DNA from: Alteromonas australica
GTDB lineage: Bacteria > Pseudomonadota > Gammaproteobacteria > Enterobacterales > Alteromonadaceae
Length of the DNA: 64,000 nt
Assembly (NCBI RefSeq): GCF_000730385.1
Contig: NZ_CP008849.1
Span: 1,798,001 to 1,862,000, forward strand
Reading direction: 5' to 3'
In this document: piece by piece, positions 27,960-37,094 of the stretch
How positions within the stretch are numbered: position 1 is the stretch's first letter
How the letters are laid out: every line of letters starts with the position of its first letter
Notes under the pieces: generated by a model
Told to the model about the DNA's origin: nothing
What the model saw: only the letters and a program-made list of their open reading frames with translations
Databases searched by the model: none
Made by a program: the position numbers and the translations under genes

Positions 27960-28033
27960 GCCCCCTCCTTAATTCACATCGCTTCTGTCGTGTCGGTGTG
28001 TTTTTATTTTTGTTTTAATGCGCATTAACCGGA

Positions 28034-29203
28034 TTAAGCCGATTCGTTGAATAGTTCTCGGCCTATGAGCATGCGTCGAATTTCAGACGTGCCAGCGCCA
28101 ATTTCATATAACTTTGCGTCTCGCAATAACCGGCCTGTGGGGTATTCATTAATGTAGCCATTGCCACCGAGCAACTGGATAGCATCTAGCGCTATTTTGG
28201 TGGCGAGTTCAGCGGCGTAAAGAATGGCGCCGGCGGCATCTTTTCGTGTGGTTTCCCCTCTGTCACAAGATTTCGCCACCGTGTATACGTAGGCTCGCGC
28301 CGCGTTCATTTGCGTGTACATGTCGGCAACCTTGCCTTGTACCAACTGAAACTGGCCAATAGACTGTCCAAATTGCTCTCTATCGTGAATATAGGGCACC
28401 ACAATATCCATGCACGCTTGCATGATGCCAAGAGGGCCGCCAGACAGTACTAGCCGCTCGTAATCTAAGCCGCTCATGAGTACTCTTACGCCTTCTCCTT
28501 CTTGCCCCAAGATGTTCTGGGCCGGTACTTCGCAGTCTTCAAATACAAGTTCACAGGTGTTTGACGAGCGCATGCCTAATTTGTCTAGCTTTTGTGCACG
28601 GCTAAAGCCTGCAAAGTCGCGCTCTACAATGAAGGCCGTTATGCCTTTTGCACCTGCGCTAACATCGGTTTTTGCATAAATGACAAAGGTATGAGCATCA
28701 GGGCCGTTGGTTATCCACATTTTGTTGCCGTTTAAAATGTATTTATCGCCCCTTTTTTCGGCACGAAGTTTCATACTTACTACGTCTGAGCCCGCGTTAG
28801 GTTCGCTCATGGCCAGGGCACCTATGTGTTCCCCCGAGACAAGCTTTGGTAGGTATTTTTCTTTTTGTTGTTCATTGCCGTTTTTAAAAATCTGGTTTAC
28901 GCACAAATTTGAATGGGCACCGTAACTTAAGCCTATACCAGCAGAGGCTCGACTGACTTCTTCCATGGCCACCGTGTGCGCTAGGTACCCCATGTCTGCC
29001 CCACCGTATTGCTCACTTACTGTGACACCCAATAGCCCCATTTCACCTAATTTGGGCCACAAGGCGTTGGGAAACTGATTGCTTGTATCGGCGTGTTCAG
29101 CGAGGGGGGCAATTTCACTTTTGGCAAAATGGTAAACGTGCTGGCGCAGCATGTCTATTTCTTCGCCTAAACCAAAATTAAGGGTAGGGTAGGCAGTGTT
29201 CAT
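28034..29203 (-). CDS. liuA: Isovaleryl-CoA dehydrogenase
   Basis: FAD-dependent acyl-CoA dehydrogenase that converts isovaleryl-CoA to 3-methylcrotonyl-CoA and passes electrons to ETF. 389 residues from the chosen start. [11 protein letters not shown] (about 128-138) contacts [21 protein letters not shown] follows, and [18 protein letters not shown] (about 238-255) holds the Glu that is the catalytic base in isovaleryl-CoA dehydrogenases. QLLGGNGY and [16 protein letters not shown] close it. The start at 29203 overlaps the liuR stop as ATGA and has GAGG 9 nt upstream; a longer reading to 29245 would invade liuR. Confidence 0.96.
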   Translation of the reverse strand: MNTAYPTLNFGLGEEIDMLRQHVYHFAKSEIAPLAEHADTSNQFPNALWPKLGEMGLLGVTVSEQYGGADMGYLAHTVAMEEVSRASAGIGLSYGAHSNLCVNQIFKNGNEQQKEKYLPKLVSGEHIGALAMSEPNAGSDVVSMKLRAEKRGDKYILNGNKMWITNGPDAHTFVIYAKTDVSAGAKGITAFIVERDFAGFSRAQKLDKLGMRSSNTCELVFEDCEVPAQNILGQEGEGVRVLMSGLDYERLVLSGGPLGIMQACMDIVVPYIHDREQFGQSIGQFQLVQGKVADMYTQMNAARAYVYTVAKSCDRGETTRKDAAGAILYAAELATKIALDAIQLLGGNGYINEYPTGRLLRDAKLYEIGAGTSEIRRMLIGRELFNESA

Positions 29204-29607
29204 GCAATTTTTCCTCTTTTTAGTTCTTCGAGTTCTTCGCGGCAACGTGCTTCTACATCATCTAATTCCGTCATTAGCATTTGTATGTCTTCAAGCTGCT
29301 GGTGTAGTACCGCCCGCTTTTTTTCTGTCATGGCTAACATGGCCTCAAGTTGAACCGCGGAATTTGGGTTCGCGTCGTACATTTCAAACAGTGTTTTTAC
29401 TTCTGCCAGGGAAAAGCCAAGACGTTTGCCCCGCAGGATCAGTTTTAAGCGCACACGATCTTTATTGTCGTAAATGCGGTTTTGTCCGGTTCTTTTGGGG
29501 CTTAGCAGGCCTTGCTCTTCGTAAAAGCGAATTGAACGAGGCGTAATATCAAACTCTTTTGCTAGCTCACCAATCGCATAGGTGGCTTCATTATTTTGGG
29601 TGATCAT
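29200..29607 (-). CDS. liuR: MerR-family regulator LiuR
   Basis: A 135-residue MerR-type regulator of branched-chain amino acid and isovalerate catabolism. The winged-helix start [30 protein letters not shown] lies near residues 9-38. A long dimerisation helix follows (about 80-130), ending in a charged tail. No Cys cluster typical of metal sensors is seen, which fits an acyl-CoA or metabolite sensor. I choose ATG 29607, with AAGG 8 nt upstream, over 29637. It is the first gene of the operon and overlaps liuA by 4 nt. Two palindromic operators lie upstream. Confidence 0.92.
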   Translation of the reverse strand: MITQNNEATYAIGELAKEFDITPRSIRFYEEQGLLSPKRTGQNRIYDNKDRVRLKLILRGKRLGFSLAEVKTLFEMYDANPNSAVQLEAMLAMTEKKRAVLHQQLEDIQMLMTELDDVEARCREELEELKRGKIA

Positions 29608-29690
29608 TGCACCTACCTTTTTTCGTACAAATAACAAGCGCTGTTTTTAAATTGCACTGTTAGTGATTGTTGACACACGTTTGTGAGAGG

Positions 29691-29706
29691 TTTACGTTAA
29701 CGTTAA
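29691..29706. promoter_or_regulatory. LiuR-type operator 1
   Basis: TTTACGTTAACGTTAA, a near-palindrome of the type known for LiuR in gammaproteobacteria, 84 nt before liuR on its strand. Confidence 0.7.
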
Positions 29707-29712
29707 TTACAT

Positions 29713-29728
29713 TTTACGTTAAGGTAAA
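29713..29728. promoter_or_regulatory. LiuR-type operator 2
   Basis: TTTACGTTAAGGTAAA, symmetric at the ends (TTTAC...GTAAA). Its start is 22 bp from the start of operator 1, about two helix turns. It lies between liuR and the divergent thiolase gene and could serve both. Confidence 0.7.
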
Positions 29729-29861
29729 GTAACATTTTGCTAACGTCAATTTTTCATGTGGGCGGTGAGCAGTTCCCACATTAATGAGTGTCTACATTTG
29801 TATACGCATGTGTAGAGCTACTTAGTTAAGTAGCTGAATTTGAATAAAATAGGGGCTAAAA

Positions 29862-31037
29862 ATGAGCGAAGAATCTGTAGTGATAGTGGCGGCTAAACGT
29901 ACGCCAATGGGGGGCTTTAATGGCTCGTTATCTGGTGTTACTGCTACCGACCTTGGTGCAACGGCGATAAAAGCGGCGTATGAATCGGTTGGCGGCGACA
30001 ATATCGACGAAGTTATCATGGGTTGTGTGCTGCCTGCTGGTCTCGGACAGTCTCCTGCTCGTCAAGCGTCATTAGCCGCAGGTCTGCCGCTTGGCGCTGG
30101 TGTAACCACTATCAATAAAGTATGCGGTTCAGGCCTTAAAGCAGTCATGCTTGCTCACGACCTTATTAAAGCGGGCAGTGCTACAAGTATTGTCGCTGGC
30201 GGCATGGAAAGTATGAGTAATGCACCGTATTTATTGCCCAAAGCCCGAAGCGGTTATCGTATGGGCCACGGCCAAGTACTCGATCATATGATGCTTGATG
30301 GTCTGGAAAACGCTTACGACGGAAAGGCAATGGGCTGCTTTGCTCAATCTACGGCGGATGAACAAAATATTAGTCGTGGAGATATGGATGAATTCGCCTT
30401 AAGTTCGTTGTCTAAAGCTCACGAAGCCATTAATAGTGGTGGCTTTAGTGATGAAATAGTCGAGGTTACTATTAAGACTAGAAAAGGCGACGTGGTGGTA
30501 GACACCGATGAAGGCCCGGGTAATGCCAGACCTGAGAAAATACCCACATTGCGCCCGGCATTCACCAAAGACGGTACGGTCACCGCAGCCAATTCAAGTT
30601 CTATCTCCGATGGTGCGGCGGCATTGGTGGTGATGAGTGAGTCGAAAGCCGCTGAGTTAGGGTTAACCCCACTGGCGAAAGTGGTCGCTCATGCCACCCA
30701 TTCTATTGAACCTGAAAATTTCACACTTGCGCCAGTGGGGGCGATGAAGAAGGTTTTAGAAAAAGCGAATTGGGTTAAAGAAGAAGTGGATTTGTTCGAA
30801 ATCAACGAAGCGTTCGCAATGGTCACTATGATGGCTATTCGTCAGTTACAATTAGATGAAAAGAAAGTGAATGTTAAAGGAGGCGCCTGTGCTCTTGGTC
30901 ATCCTATTGGCGCATCTGGGGCAAGAATCTTAGTGACGTTACTTCATGCATTAAAGCAAAAAAATGCACGAAAAGGGATTGCCTCTTTATGCATTGGTGG
31001 TGGCGAAGGTGTCGCCTTGGCTGTGGAAATGCTTTAA
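29862..31037 (+). CDS. Acetyl-CoA C-acetyltransferase (thiolase)
   Basis: A 391-residue biosynthetic-type thiolase that interconverts acetoacetyl-CoA and two acetyl-CoA. The acylated Cys is in NKVCGSGLKAVM (about residue 88), the His in ALGHPIGASGAR (about 347) and the second Cys in SLCIGGGEG (about 377). It is divergent from the liu operon across the LiuR-type sites, so it likely handles acetoacetyl-CoA derived from leucine breakdown. The enzyme that activates acetoacetate (CoA transferase or synthetase) is not here. A strong terminator follows. Confidence 0.93.
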   Translation: MSEESVVIVAAKRTPMGGFNGSLSGVTATDLGATAIKAAYESVGGDNIDEVIMGCVLPAGLGQSPARQASLAAGLPLGAGVTTINKVCGSGLKAVMLAHDLIKAGSATSIVAGGMESMSNAPYLLPKARSGYRMGHGQVLDHMMLDGLENAYDGKAMGCFAQSTADEQNISRGDMDEFALSSLSKAHEAINSGGFSDEIVEVTIKTRKGDVVVDTDEGPGNARPEKIPTLRPAFTKDGTVTAANSSSISDGAAALVVMSESKAAELGLTPLAKVVAHATHSIEPENFTLAPVGAMKKVLEKANWVKEEVDLFEINEAFAMVTMMAIRQLQLDEKKVNVKGGACALGHPIGASGARILVTLLHALKQKNARKGIASLCIGGGEGVALAVEML

Positions 31038-31063
31038 CGTTAGCGTATAACGAAATTCATCAT

Positions 31064-31103
31064 AAACATCATTGGTTTGCTTGACGAATCAATGATGTTT
31101 TTT
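31064..31103 (+). terminator. Intrinsic terminator after the thiolase
   Basis: Perfect 11-bp stem AAACATCATTG/CAATGATGTTT with a 15-nt loop and a T-run. Confidence 0.88.
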
Positions 31104-31486
31104 GTTGCGTTGAGGTCAAGGTAAAAAAGACTGGCACTTTATGTACATCCTTGGTGGCGTTTGTCTTAGATTAGGCCTATGCTATTTGCCAGATTTTCGG
31201 TATTGATGAAAATGATGGGAAAAAATGCGCATCTTTTCCACGCGCTGTTGGCGAGCGTGATGGGAAAAAGAGAAAAGCATTTACCAAAGTTTTACAGAAC
31301 TGCAAACTGATGTTTGCAAACGTGCTGCTATCATGAAGGGATATTCACACTAAAATAGGGAAATTTGCTGGAAATTGCATGCAACGTGAGCATGCGAGAG
31401 AGGGTCGTGTTGCATTTTAATGCTTAACAAAAGATACTGATGCCTCAATAAAAATTTAAAAGTAAGTATTCCTTGGGTGGTGTTGT
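31104..31486. other. Long leader upstream of the SBP-GGDEF gene
   Basis: 383 nt without a gene. It holds a 12-nt direct repeat (TGATGGGAAAAA at 31213-31224 and 31258-31269) and an inverted repeat at 31301-31318. No RNA family is recognised. Confidence 0.5.
31301..31318. promoter_or_regulatory. Inverted repeat, possible operator
   Basis: TGCAAAC and its exact complement around TGAT, 169 nt before the SBP-GGDEF start. It has the size of a dimeric regulator site; the regulator is unknown. Confidence 0.35.
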
Positions 31487-32938
31487 TTGAATCTTATTGC
31501 GCGGTTAAGCGTTAGCGTTTTGTTTATCAGTTTGCTGTGGTCGCCGTTTGCCACGGCACAGCTTGCACAAGCACCAACCTCTGATACAACCTCATCTATT
31601 CTCCCCGATAATACCATTTCTTATTGCGTGGATCCTGACTGGGCACCCTACGAGGCTATTCGCAACGGCCAGCATATAGGGATATCCGCCGACTATATGC
31701 GAATAATTTCTGATTATACAGGTATCGCTTTTCAATTGGTTCCTACAGAGAGCTGGCAGGAAAGTTTAGAGTTTGTGCAAGCGGGCAAGTGTCAGATGAT
31801 TTCTATGCTTAACGTGTCAGATTTTAGGAAGCAATTTTTAGATTTTTCTATCCCTTATTTTGAAGCCCCTAATATTTTGGTCGCCAGAAAGGGAACGCCT
31901 ATTTTGCAAGGGTATGCGGGTATTGGTAATCGTTCTGTGGGTATTGTAAAAGGTTATCGACAAGTTGAGTACATTACCCGTTATTATCCGGAATTACGCT
32001 TAAAATTGATTAAGTCTGAGCGTGAAGGGTTGCTGCAATTAATGCAGGGCGAATTTGATGTCATGGTGGGCTCATTAATGAGCGTGAATACGCACATTAA
32101 TAATCAGAATATTCAGGATGTTGCCATAGTGGGCTACGCCGAACCTTTTGACTCCCTTGGCTTTGGGGTGAACAAGTCAATCAGCGATATTCTGCCCATT
32201 ATTAATCAAGCTATTGCGATTATTCCAGAAACTAAGCGTGTGGAGATATACCGTCAGTGGAACGATGTACAAGTGCGCTATCAACGGGATTATGTGAAGC
32301 TGGTCATGACCCTGATGTTTGTGCTGCTTGTGGTGATAGGGCTAGTTTGGCGCAATAGAACGGTGGCACTATACAAGCGCTTAATGAAACAGAAAAATGC
32401 AGAAATTGAGTCTTTGCAAACCACGCTATTAGACAGAAACCGTACCTTGGAATTTCTGTCAGCCCATGACTCGCTGACCGGGTTGTATAATCGTAATCAC
32501 ATGATTCAAAAAGCGGAAGAAGAAATTTCACGCTTTTTACGATTTCATACTCGGGCGTCGTTAATTGTGCTTGAGTTAATCCCCACAAAAGACAGAAGGC
32601 ATGAGACTGACCCTCAACATTGTGAGCAAGTGCTAAAAATACTGGCTTCGGTTTGTTTGGCTACGGTGAGGGAGGTTGACGTGGTGTCACGCTTTTCAGG
32701 TGAGCAATTTGCCGTATTGTGCCCACAAACCAATTTGGCAGAAGGTGAAGTCCTCGCCGAGCGTCTAATTACCGCCGTTACGGCCAATAGGGATATTACC
32801 GAGGCAGATATGACAGTGGCGGTGGGGTTGTCTGACTTAAAAGAAGGCGAAGGCTTTCCTGACTGGTTTGAACGCACGCACAAAGCGCTTTATCAATCGA
32901 AGCGACTGGGGTTCGGTAAATTAGCCATTGCTGAATAG
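31487..32938 (+). CDS. Periplasmic-sensor protein: SBP_bac_3 domain, TM helix and GGDEF domain with degenerate motif
   Basis: A 483-residue membrane sensor. A signal peptide (1-25) is followed by a solute-binding domain of the amino-acid-binding type (about 40-265, opening ISYCVDPDWAPYEAI). One TM helix spans about 270-290, and a GGDEF domain about 320-480. The domain opening DSLTGLYNRNHM is intact, but the signature reads SGEQF instead of GG(D/E)EF. The RxxD inhibitory site is kept exactly five residues before it (REVD). Periplasmic ligand binding would control the cytoplasmic domain; reduced or lost cyclase activity, or a receptor role, is my inference. The start is TTG at 31487 with a weak GGTGG upstream. 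Confidence 0.85.
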   Translation: MNLIARLSVSVLFISLLWSPFATAQLAQAPTSDTTSSILPDNTISYCVDPDWAPYEAIRNGQHIGISADYMRIISDYTGIAFQLVPTESWQESLEFVQAGKCQMISMLNVSDFRKQFLDFSIPYFEAPNILVARKGTPILQGYAGIGNRSVGIVKGYRQVEYITRYYPELRLKLIKSEREGLLQLMQGEFDVMVGSLMSVNTHINNQNIQDVAIVGYAEPFDSLGFGVNKSISDILPIINQAIAIIPETKRVEIYRQWNDVQVRYQRDYVKLVMTLMFVLLVVIGLVWRNRTVALYKRLMKQKNAEIESLQTTLLDRNRTLEFLSAHDSLTGLYNRNHMIQKAEEEISRFLRFHTRASLIVLELIPTKDRRHETDPQHCEQVLKILASVCLATVREVDVVSRFSGEQFAVLCPQTNLAEGEVLAERLITAVTANRDITEADMTVAVGLSDLKEGEGFPDWFERTHKALYQSKRLGFGKLAIAE

Positions 32939-32997
32939 GGCGTTAGTTTATATCACGCCTTTAGCTTTAAAACCTAACCCCAGTTGAACAACACCGC

Positions 32998-34659
32998 TTA
33001 AGAGATCATAGGTTCGCAGGACCATTGGTGCCCTTCAAATTTAACGCGGCTTCTGTCGTATTCTCTATCTGACCGCCACGCGCGATTGTTTAACTTAGCG
33101 GAAACCCCAGGGTATAGCCGTTTGTTGGCAATGAGTTTTATATCAGAGTGATATCTATCTTTGGTTTCTTTGACTTCGAGGACTTTGCTTTCAATCCATT
33201 CTAAAAGGGCAGATTCATTGTTAAACATTTCCAAAGCATCAGCCACTTTGGCTTTAAGTTCTTTCGGTACCTTTTTGCTTTTAAGAATGTTTATTTTTTC
33301 TTTGTGCTTTGAATTATTTTCTCTGATTTGACGAAGCAGTTCGTCTAATGCTTCTTTGCGCTCAATGAGTAAATTAAAGCCAGGACTAAAATCAACTTGT
33401 AGTGTGCTGCCAGAGATTGCCCCTAATGTCCCTGCCTCGACCTTATCTTGACTGATAATGTCGCAGGCAAATAGGTTGCCCATCGGATTATCGATGTTCC
33501 CCACGGTAACCGATCCGGCGCAGCGTAACCTGCTGTAAGCGAGTTGTCTGCCAATGGTGATATTGCCTGCACACTGGATATCTATGCCTTGTCCATGTTG
33601 AACATGAACGCTACCCGCGGCTATCAGCTGACAGTTAAATTCACCGGGGTTGTCATTCACTTTGCCCATGGCACCTTCGGTGATAATAATGTCGCCGTCA
33701 GACTCAATGCGTGCTGATTCTACAAAACCATTTATGGTGACATCGCCTTTCGCTTTAATTTCCATCTTTTCGGTAACGTCACCGTTCACCAAGACTGCGC
33801 CTTCATAAGTCACATGCCCCGTACCTACATTCACGCCGCTACATATGAAGGTGTCGTCAATGTTCATGGTTTGGTCTTGGTATTTAGGCATACCGGCAAT
33901 GGTGGAAACGAGAATGTTCTGATCGCTGTCTGACTGGGCGGTACCTTTCCCGTGGCGAAACTCCACCCATTCACCGGGTTTAGGGTCAAGCAAATTACCT
34001 TTTACATCAAACCCGGTGCGACCTGGTGTAGGCTCAGTCCGTCTTAATACGGGCACATTTGCCTTTACGCAAATGACTTCCCCAAGATTGCGCATATCGA
34101 CGCGTTCGCCTGCACCTGTTTGAGGGCGAAGTACGCGCTCTAACGCGTTGGGAACCAAAGGAATGAAACGAGATGAGCGCCCGTTTCTTGCGGGTAAGCC
34201 TTTCGCGACAGTTTTTTCTATTATGGTGCCGGGTGGGGCCGTTTTCGCCTCTTTCAGCATAGATTGGATGATTTTTGTGCCTAAACCGCGGCGAATGTTA
34301 TTTTTTAATGCGAGGGATTTCAGTGTACCTAAGCTGGGAAGCTTTCCGCCATAGGGCGTGGTAAGCACTAAGTTGGCAGACATGCCGTCTTCGGGAATGC
34401 GATAGACGACTTCCGCGTTTTTCCGTTCACCAATACGTTCCTGAACCACAGTGCCATCGCCAGTTTTAAAATAGTGGTTTGCGGTATCGCAGGCTGACTT
34501 TAGTGCCGTGTCTGAAACAAATAAGCGTTTAGTTTCACCTTTTTCTAATTCAAGCTTTATCGCCCGTTCATCCACCTCTTTATTAAACTCTGAGGGGGAC
34601 AGCGAAAGATTGATATATGTTCTTGTTTTGTCGAAGCTAATAGTTACGCCGTTCATCAC
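32998..34659 (-). CDS. FapA/DUF342 family protein
   Basis: A 553-residue cytoplasmic protein of the DUF342 family, called FapA in Vibrio vulnificus, where it takes part in flagellar-pole and PTS-linked signalling. The N-terminal part (about 1-250) contains RTEPTPGRTGFDVKGN and a conserved GKGT segment. A right-handed beta-helix (about 260-410) shows repeated Gly-Asp turns such as VNGDV, AKGDVTING and ESDGDIIITEG. A coiled coil (about 425-500) is rich in Lys and Glu. The start is GTG 34659 or ATG 34656; AGGA is upstream. It stands alone and is convergent with the SBP-GGDEF gene. Confidence 0.85.
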   Translation of the reverse strand: MMNGVTISFDKTRTYINLSLSPSEFNKEVDERAIKLELEKGETKRLFVSDTALKSACDTANHYFKTGDGTVVQERIGERKNAEVVYRIPEDGMSANLVLTTPYGGKLPSLGTLKSLALKNNIRRGLGTKIIQSMLKEAKTAPPGTIIEKTVAKGLPARNGRSSRFIPLVPNALERVLRPQTGAGERVDMRNLGEVICVKANVPVLRRTEPTPGRTGFDVKGNLLDPKPGEWVEFRHGKGTAQSDSDQNILVSTIAGMPKYQDQTMNIDDTFICSGVNVGTGHVTYEGAVLVNGDVTEKMEIKAKGDVTINGFVESARIESDGDIIITEGAMGKVNDNPGEFNCQLIAAGSVHVQHGQGIDIQCAGNITIGRQLAYSRLRCAGSVTVGNIDNPMGNLFACDIISQDKVEAGTLGAISGSTLQVDFSPGFNLLIERKEALDELLRQIRENNSKHKEKINILKSKKVPKELKAKVADALEMFNNESALLEWIESKVLEVKETKDRYHSDIKLIANKRLYPGVSAKLNNRAWRSDREYDRSRVKFEGHQWSCEPMIS

Positions 34660-34833
34660 TACTTAAATTCCTTTGGACAGCAAACGTCATTGTTATCTTT
34701 GTTTATCGGCTAGGCTTTGCCACACATGAATGTCATTTGTTCGCGTTAAGCAAATTTATGCCATTTATGTAGGCGGGCTTCGCTACTTTCCTTGGTAGAC
34801 GAAAGACTAATTTAATGCCCTTAAGATAATAGG

Positions 34834-36261
34834 TCAAAGGTTTTCAGCATATTGATAAAGTGCACGCAGTATGGCTTGTTTTTCTGGGTTATCACTGTGT
34901 ACTTGAGCCAGCTGCTCTAAACGCAGCATATAAGGCTCTAGCGTGATTGAAGCCGGTGACTGGGCATCGGTTAAGCGCGCTTGCCGGTGGCGCTGCCACT
35001 TGGTCATTTCATCAAATGTTAGGGTGTTAGGGAAATTTCTCGCCCGATACCTAAATAGCTGGCTTTTCAATCTTGGGTGCTGAGTTTGATCACTCAGTGC
35101 AGCTAAGGCATCAGGTGTCGCCTCTAGTACCTGCTCACACCAACGTCTGTCTTCGTCGTTTAAAAAACCTCCACTGTACAAAGCATGATCAACATCTTGA
35201 TCGTCATCAAACTCACCGTCTTCAAACACCTTTGAGAGTTTTAGGGCGAGGTCGGTGTGCTGAGAGAGGCGGCGGTAGTTTTCTAAACAGGTGTCTCTGT
35301 CTAAGCCCAGTCTATCGGCATTCTCTTGTGTCATGGCCTTCGCCGTGGTGACAAAAGGAGAACGGTTTACATGAATAAGCTTTAATCCTGGCCGCGACGA
35401 TTGTCCTAACGCCTCTTGTGAACGGTAAAGGTTTGCTTTTATTTCTTCTGCGGTGTCATTCAGTAGGCCATCCACAGGTTTTGATAAATCAATAGCAATC
35501 ACCGCATTGCCGTTAGTCGGGTGCTTTGCAATTGGCATTATCCAGGTGCAGCATCCCTGACGAGCGGGGAGTTTGGACGAAATATGAAGCAAAACAGACG
35601 GCTTGGTAAGGTCAATTTGCTGCCATACATTATGCTTAATACGCAATGAGAAAGCATATTCAAACAGCCTGGGCTGGGCGTTTTTCATCAGCTTTGCCAG
35701 CGCAATGGTGGCGTACACGTCACTAAGTGCGTCGTGGGCATTCTCGTGGCTGATGTTATTGGCTTGGGTTAACGCTTCAAGTTTAAAACTGGGTGAGCCA
35801 TCTTCTTTGGTTGGCCAATTTATACCCTCAGGTCGCAAGGCATAGCAAGCTCTCGCGACATCGATGATGTCCCAGCGGCTATTGCCATTTCGCCACTCTC
35901 TGGCATAGGGGTCATAAAAGTTTCGGTAAAACAGAAAACGAGCAACTTCATCATCAAACCTAATGCTGTTAAACCCCACACTACACGTGTTGGGCGTCGC
36001 CATTTCCTCGTAAATGCGCTTAGCGAAATCGGCTTCATTACTGCCATCCCGAAGGGTTTGCTGCGGAGTAATGCCCGTGACCAAACAGGCTTCTGGATGG
36101 GGAAGGTAATCATTCGCGATGGCACTCATGATATTGATAGGTTTACCAATAATGTTGAGATCGCTATCGGTGCGAATTGCCGCAAACTGGCAAGGCATGT
36201 CTTTTTGTGGGCTGGTACCAAACGTTTCAAAATCGTACCAGAGAAAAGAGGGTTCGTGCAT
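34834..36261 (-). CDS. sbcB: Exodeoxyribonuclease I
   Basis: Degrades single-stranded DNA 3' to 5' in recombination and mismatch repair. From ATG 36261 the protein has 475 residues, the same length as E. coli ExoI; a longer reading to 36330 lacks support. The DEDDh exonuclease begins FLWYDFETFGTSPQKDMPCQFAAIRTD (6-32), followed by GFNSIRFDDEVARFLFYRNFYDPYA (about 107-131) and HDALSDVYATIALAKL (about 186-201). The SH3-like and helical C-terminal domains are recognisable, with DEDRRWCEQVL. The ribosome-binding site is weak. It is divergent from the CBS gene. Confidence 0.96.
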   Translation of the reverse strand: MHEPSFLWYDFETFGTSPQKDMPCQFAAIRTDSDLNIIGKPINIMSAIANDYLPHPEACLVTGITPQQTLRDGSNEADFAKRIYEEMATPNTCSVGFNSIRFDDEVARFLFYRNFYDPYAREWRNGNSRWDIIDVARACYALRPEGINWPTKEDGSPSFKLEALTQANNISHENAHDALSDVYATIALAKLMKNAQPRLFEYAFSLRIKHNVWQQIDLTKPSVLLHISSKLPARQGCCTWIMPIAKHPTNGNAVIAIDLSKPVDGLLNDTAEEIKANLYRSQEALGQSSRPGLKLIHVNRSPFVTTAKAMTQENADRLGLDRDTCLENYRRLSQHTDLALKLSKVFEDGEFDDDQDVDHALYSGGFLNDEDRRWCEQVLEATPDALAALSDQTQHPRLKSQLFRYRARNFPNTLTFDEMTKWQRHRQARLTDAQSPASITLEPYMLRLEQLAQVHSDNPEKQAILRALYQYAENL

Positions 36262-36521
36262 TGCGTTACTATTGCTTAATTGAATAAAGATATTGAGGCG
36301 AAGTGTACACTGGCTGTAGTGGTTTACCAAACTTATCCACTAGACACCATATTTACACCAACCTTATGCTGGAAAAAGTAGCCGAAAATTAGATTTGTGA
36401 CTAATCTTGAAAGGTGAGGTTAATTTAACTTCATATCTAAATAATATTAACAATATGCAGTGCCGTAACGCCATTGCCAGCAGTAACCGACAACCATGTG
36501 CGCTTCGGCAGGGAGAAATGT

Positions 36522-36941
36522 ATGGAATCGTTGCAAGTCAGTGACTATATGAATGTGCATCCGGTAAAATTGAATCCAGAGATGACGGTTGCTGAAGCTG
36601 TAGAAGCGCTATTAATCAGTGGGCAAAGTGGCGGGCCAGTTATTGATAAAAAAGGGAAGGTGGTTGGCTTTTTGTCTGAGCAAGATTGCATCGCGCAGAT
36701 GATTGCTTCAAGTTATTATCGAGAACAAATTTGTCGGGTATCAGAGATGATGCGAACGCCAGTGATCTCCATTAAGCCTTACTTATCTGTGATTGAGTTA
36801 GCGCAGTTACTTATTCGCGATAAACCCAGGGTGTATCCCGTGGTTGATGATGACGGCGTTTTACTGGGGACGATTAACCGTTCGTCGGTACTTAAAGCCA
36901 TTGATATTCAATTACGGTCAGGTTATCAGCAGGCCAGTTAG
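36522..36941 (+). CDS. CBS-pair protein
   Basis: A 139-residue protein made of two CBS domains (about 5-62 and 70-130), a fold that binds adenine nucleotides and acts as a small energy or ligand sensor. VSDYMNVHPVKLNPEMTVAEAVEALLISGQSGGPVID opens the first. VSEMMRTPVISIKPYLSVIELAQLL opens the second, which ends VLLGTINRSSVLKAI. The start at 36522 has GGGAG 6 nt upstream and is better than the TTG at 36474. It stands alone; its partner or target is unknown. Confidence 0.85.
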   Translation: MESLQVSDYMNVHPVKLNPEMTVAEAVEALLISGQSGGPVIDKKGKVVGFLSEQDCIAQMIASSYYREQICRVSEMMRTPVISIKPYLSVIELAQLLIRDKPRVYPVVDDDGVLLGTINRSSVLKAIDIQLRSGYQQAS

Positions 36942-36986
36942 CGAAACGTGTTTTTTCGGTTAGCCAGTACCAATGAATGTTGCAAT

Positions 36987-37009
36987 AAAAAGGCCGCTTT
37001 TCAGCGGCC
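36987..37009 (-). terminator. Intrinsic terminator of the phytase operon
   Basis: GGCCGC/GCGGCC stem with a 6-nt loop; the T-run is on the minus strand only. It lies 86 nt after the phytase stop, so it ends the leftward operon. Confidence 0.8.
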
Positions 37010-37094
37010 GAATTTGCCTTACTTTTTTATTTATTGGTTTTTATTTTTGTCATTATTTCGCCCATAGCGTGTACGTCTACATCGCTTGAAACCC

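Noticed and set aside
29196-29546. A 116-codon plus-strand reading over liuR.
   Set aside because: It is antisense to a clear MerR regulator and has no recognisable domain.
31133-31149. TGGCAC-like element resembling a sigma-54 -24 box.
   Set aside because: The required GC ten bases after GG is absent (AC instead).
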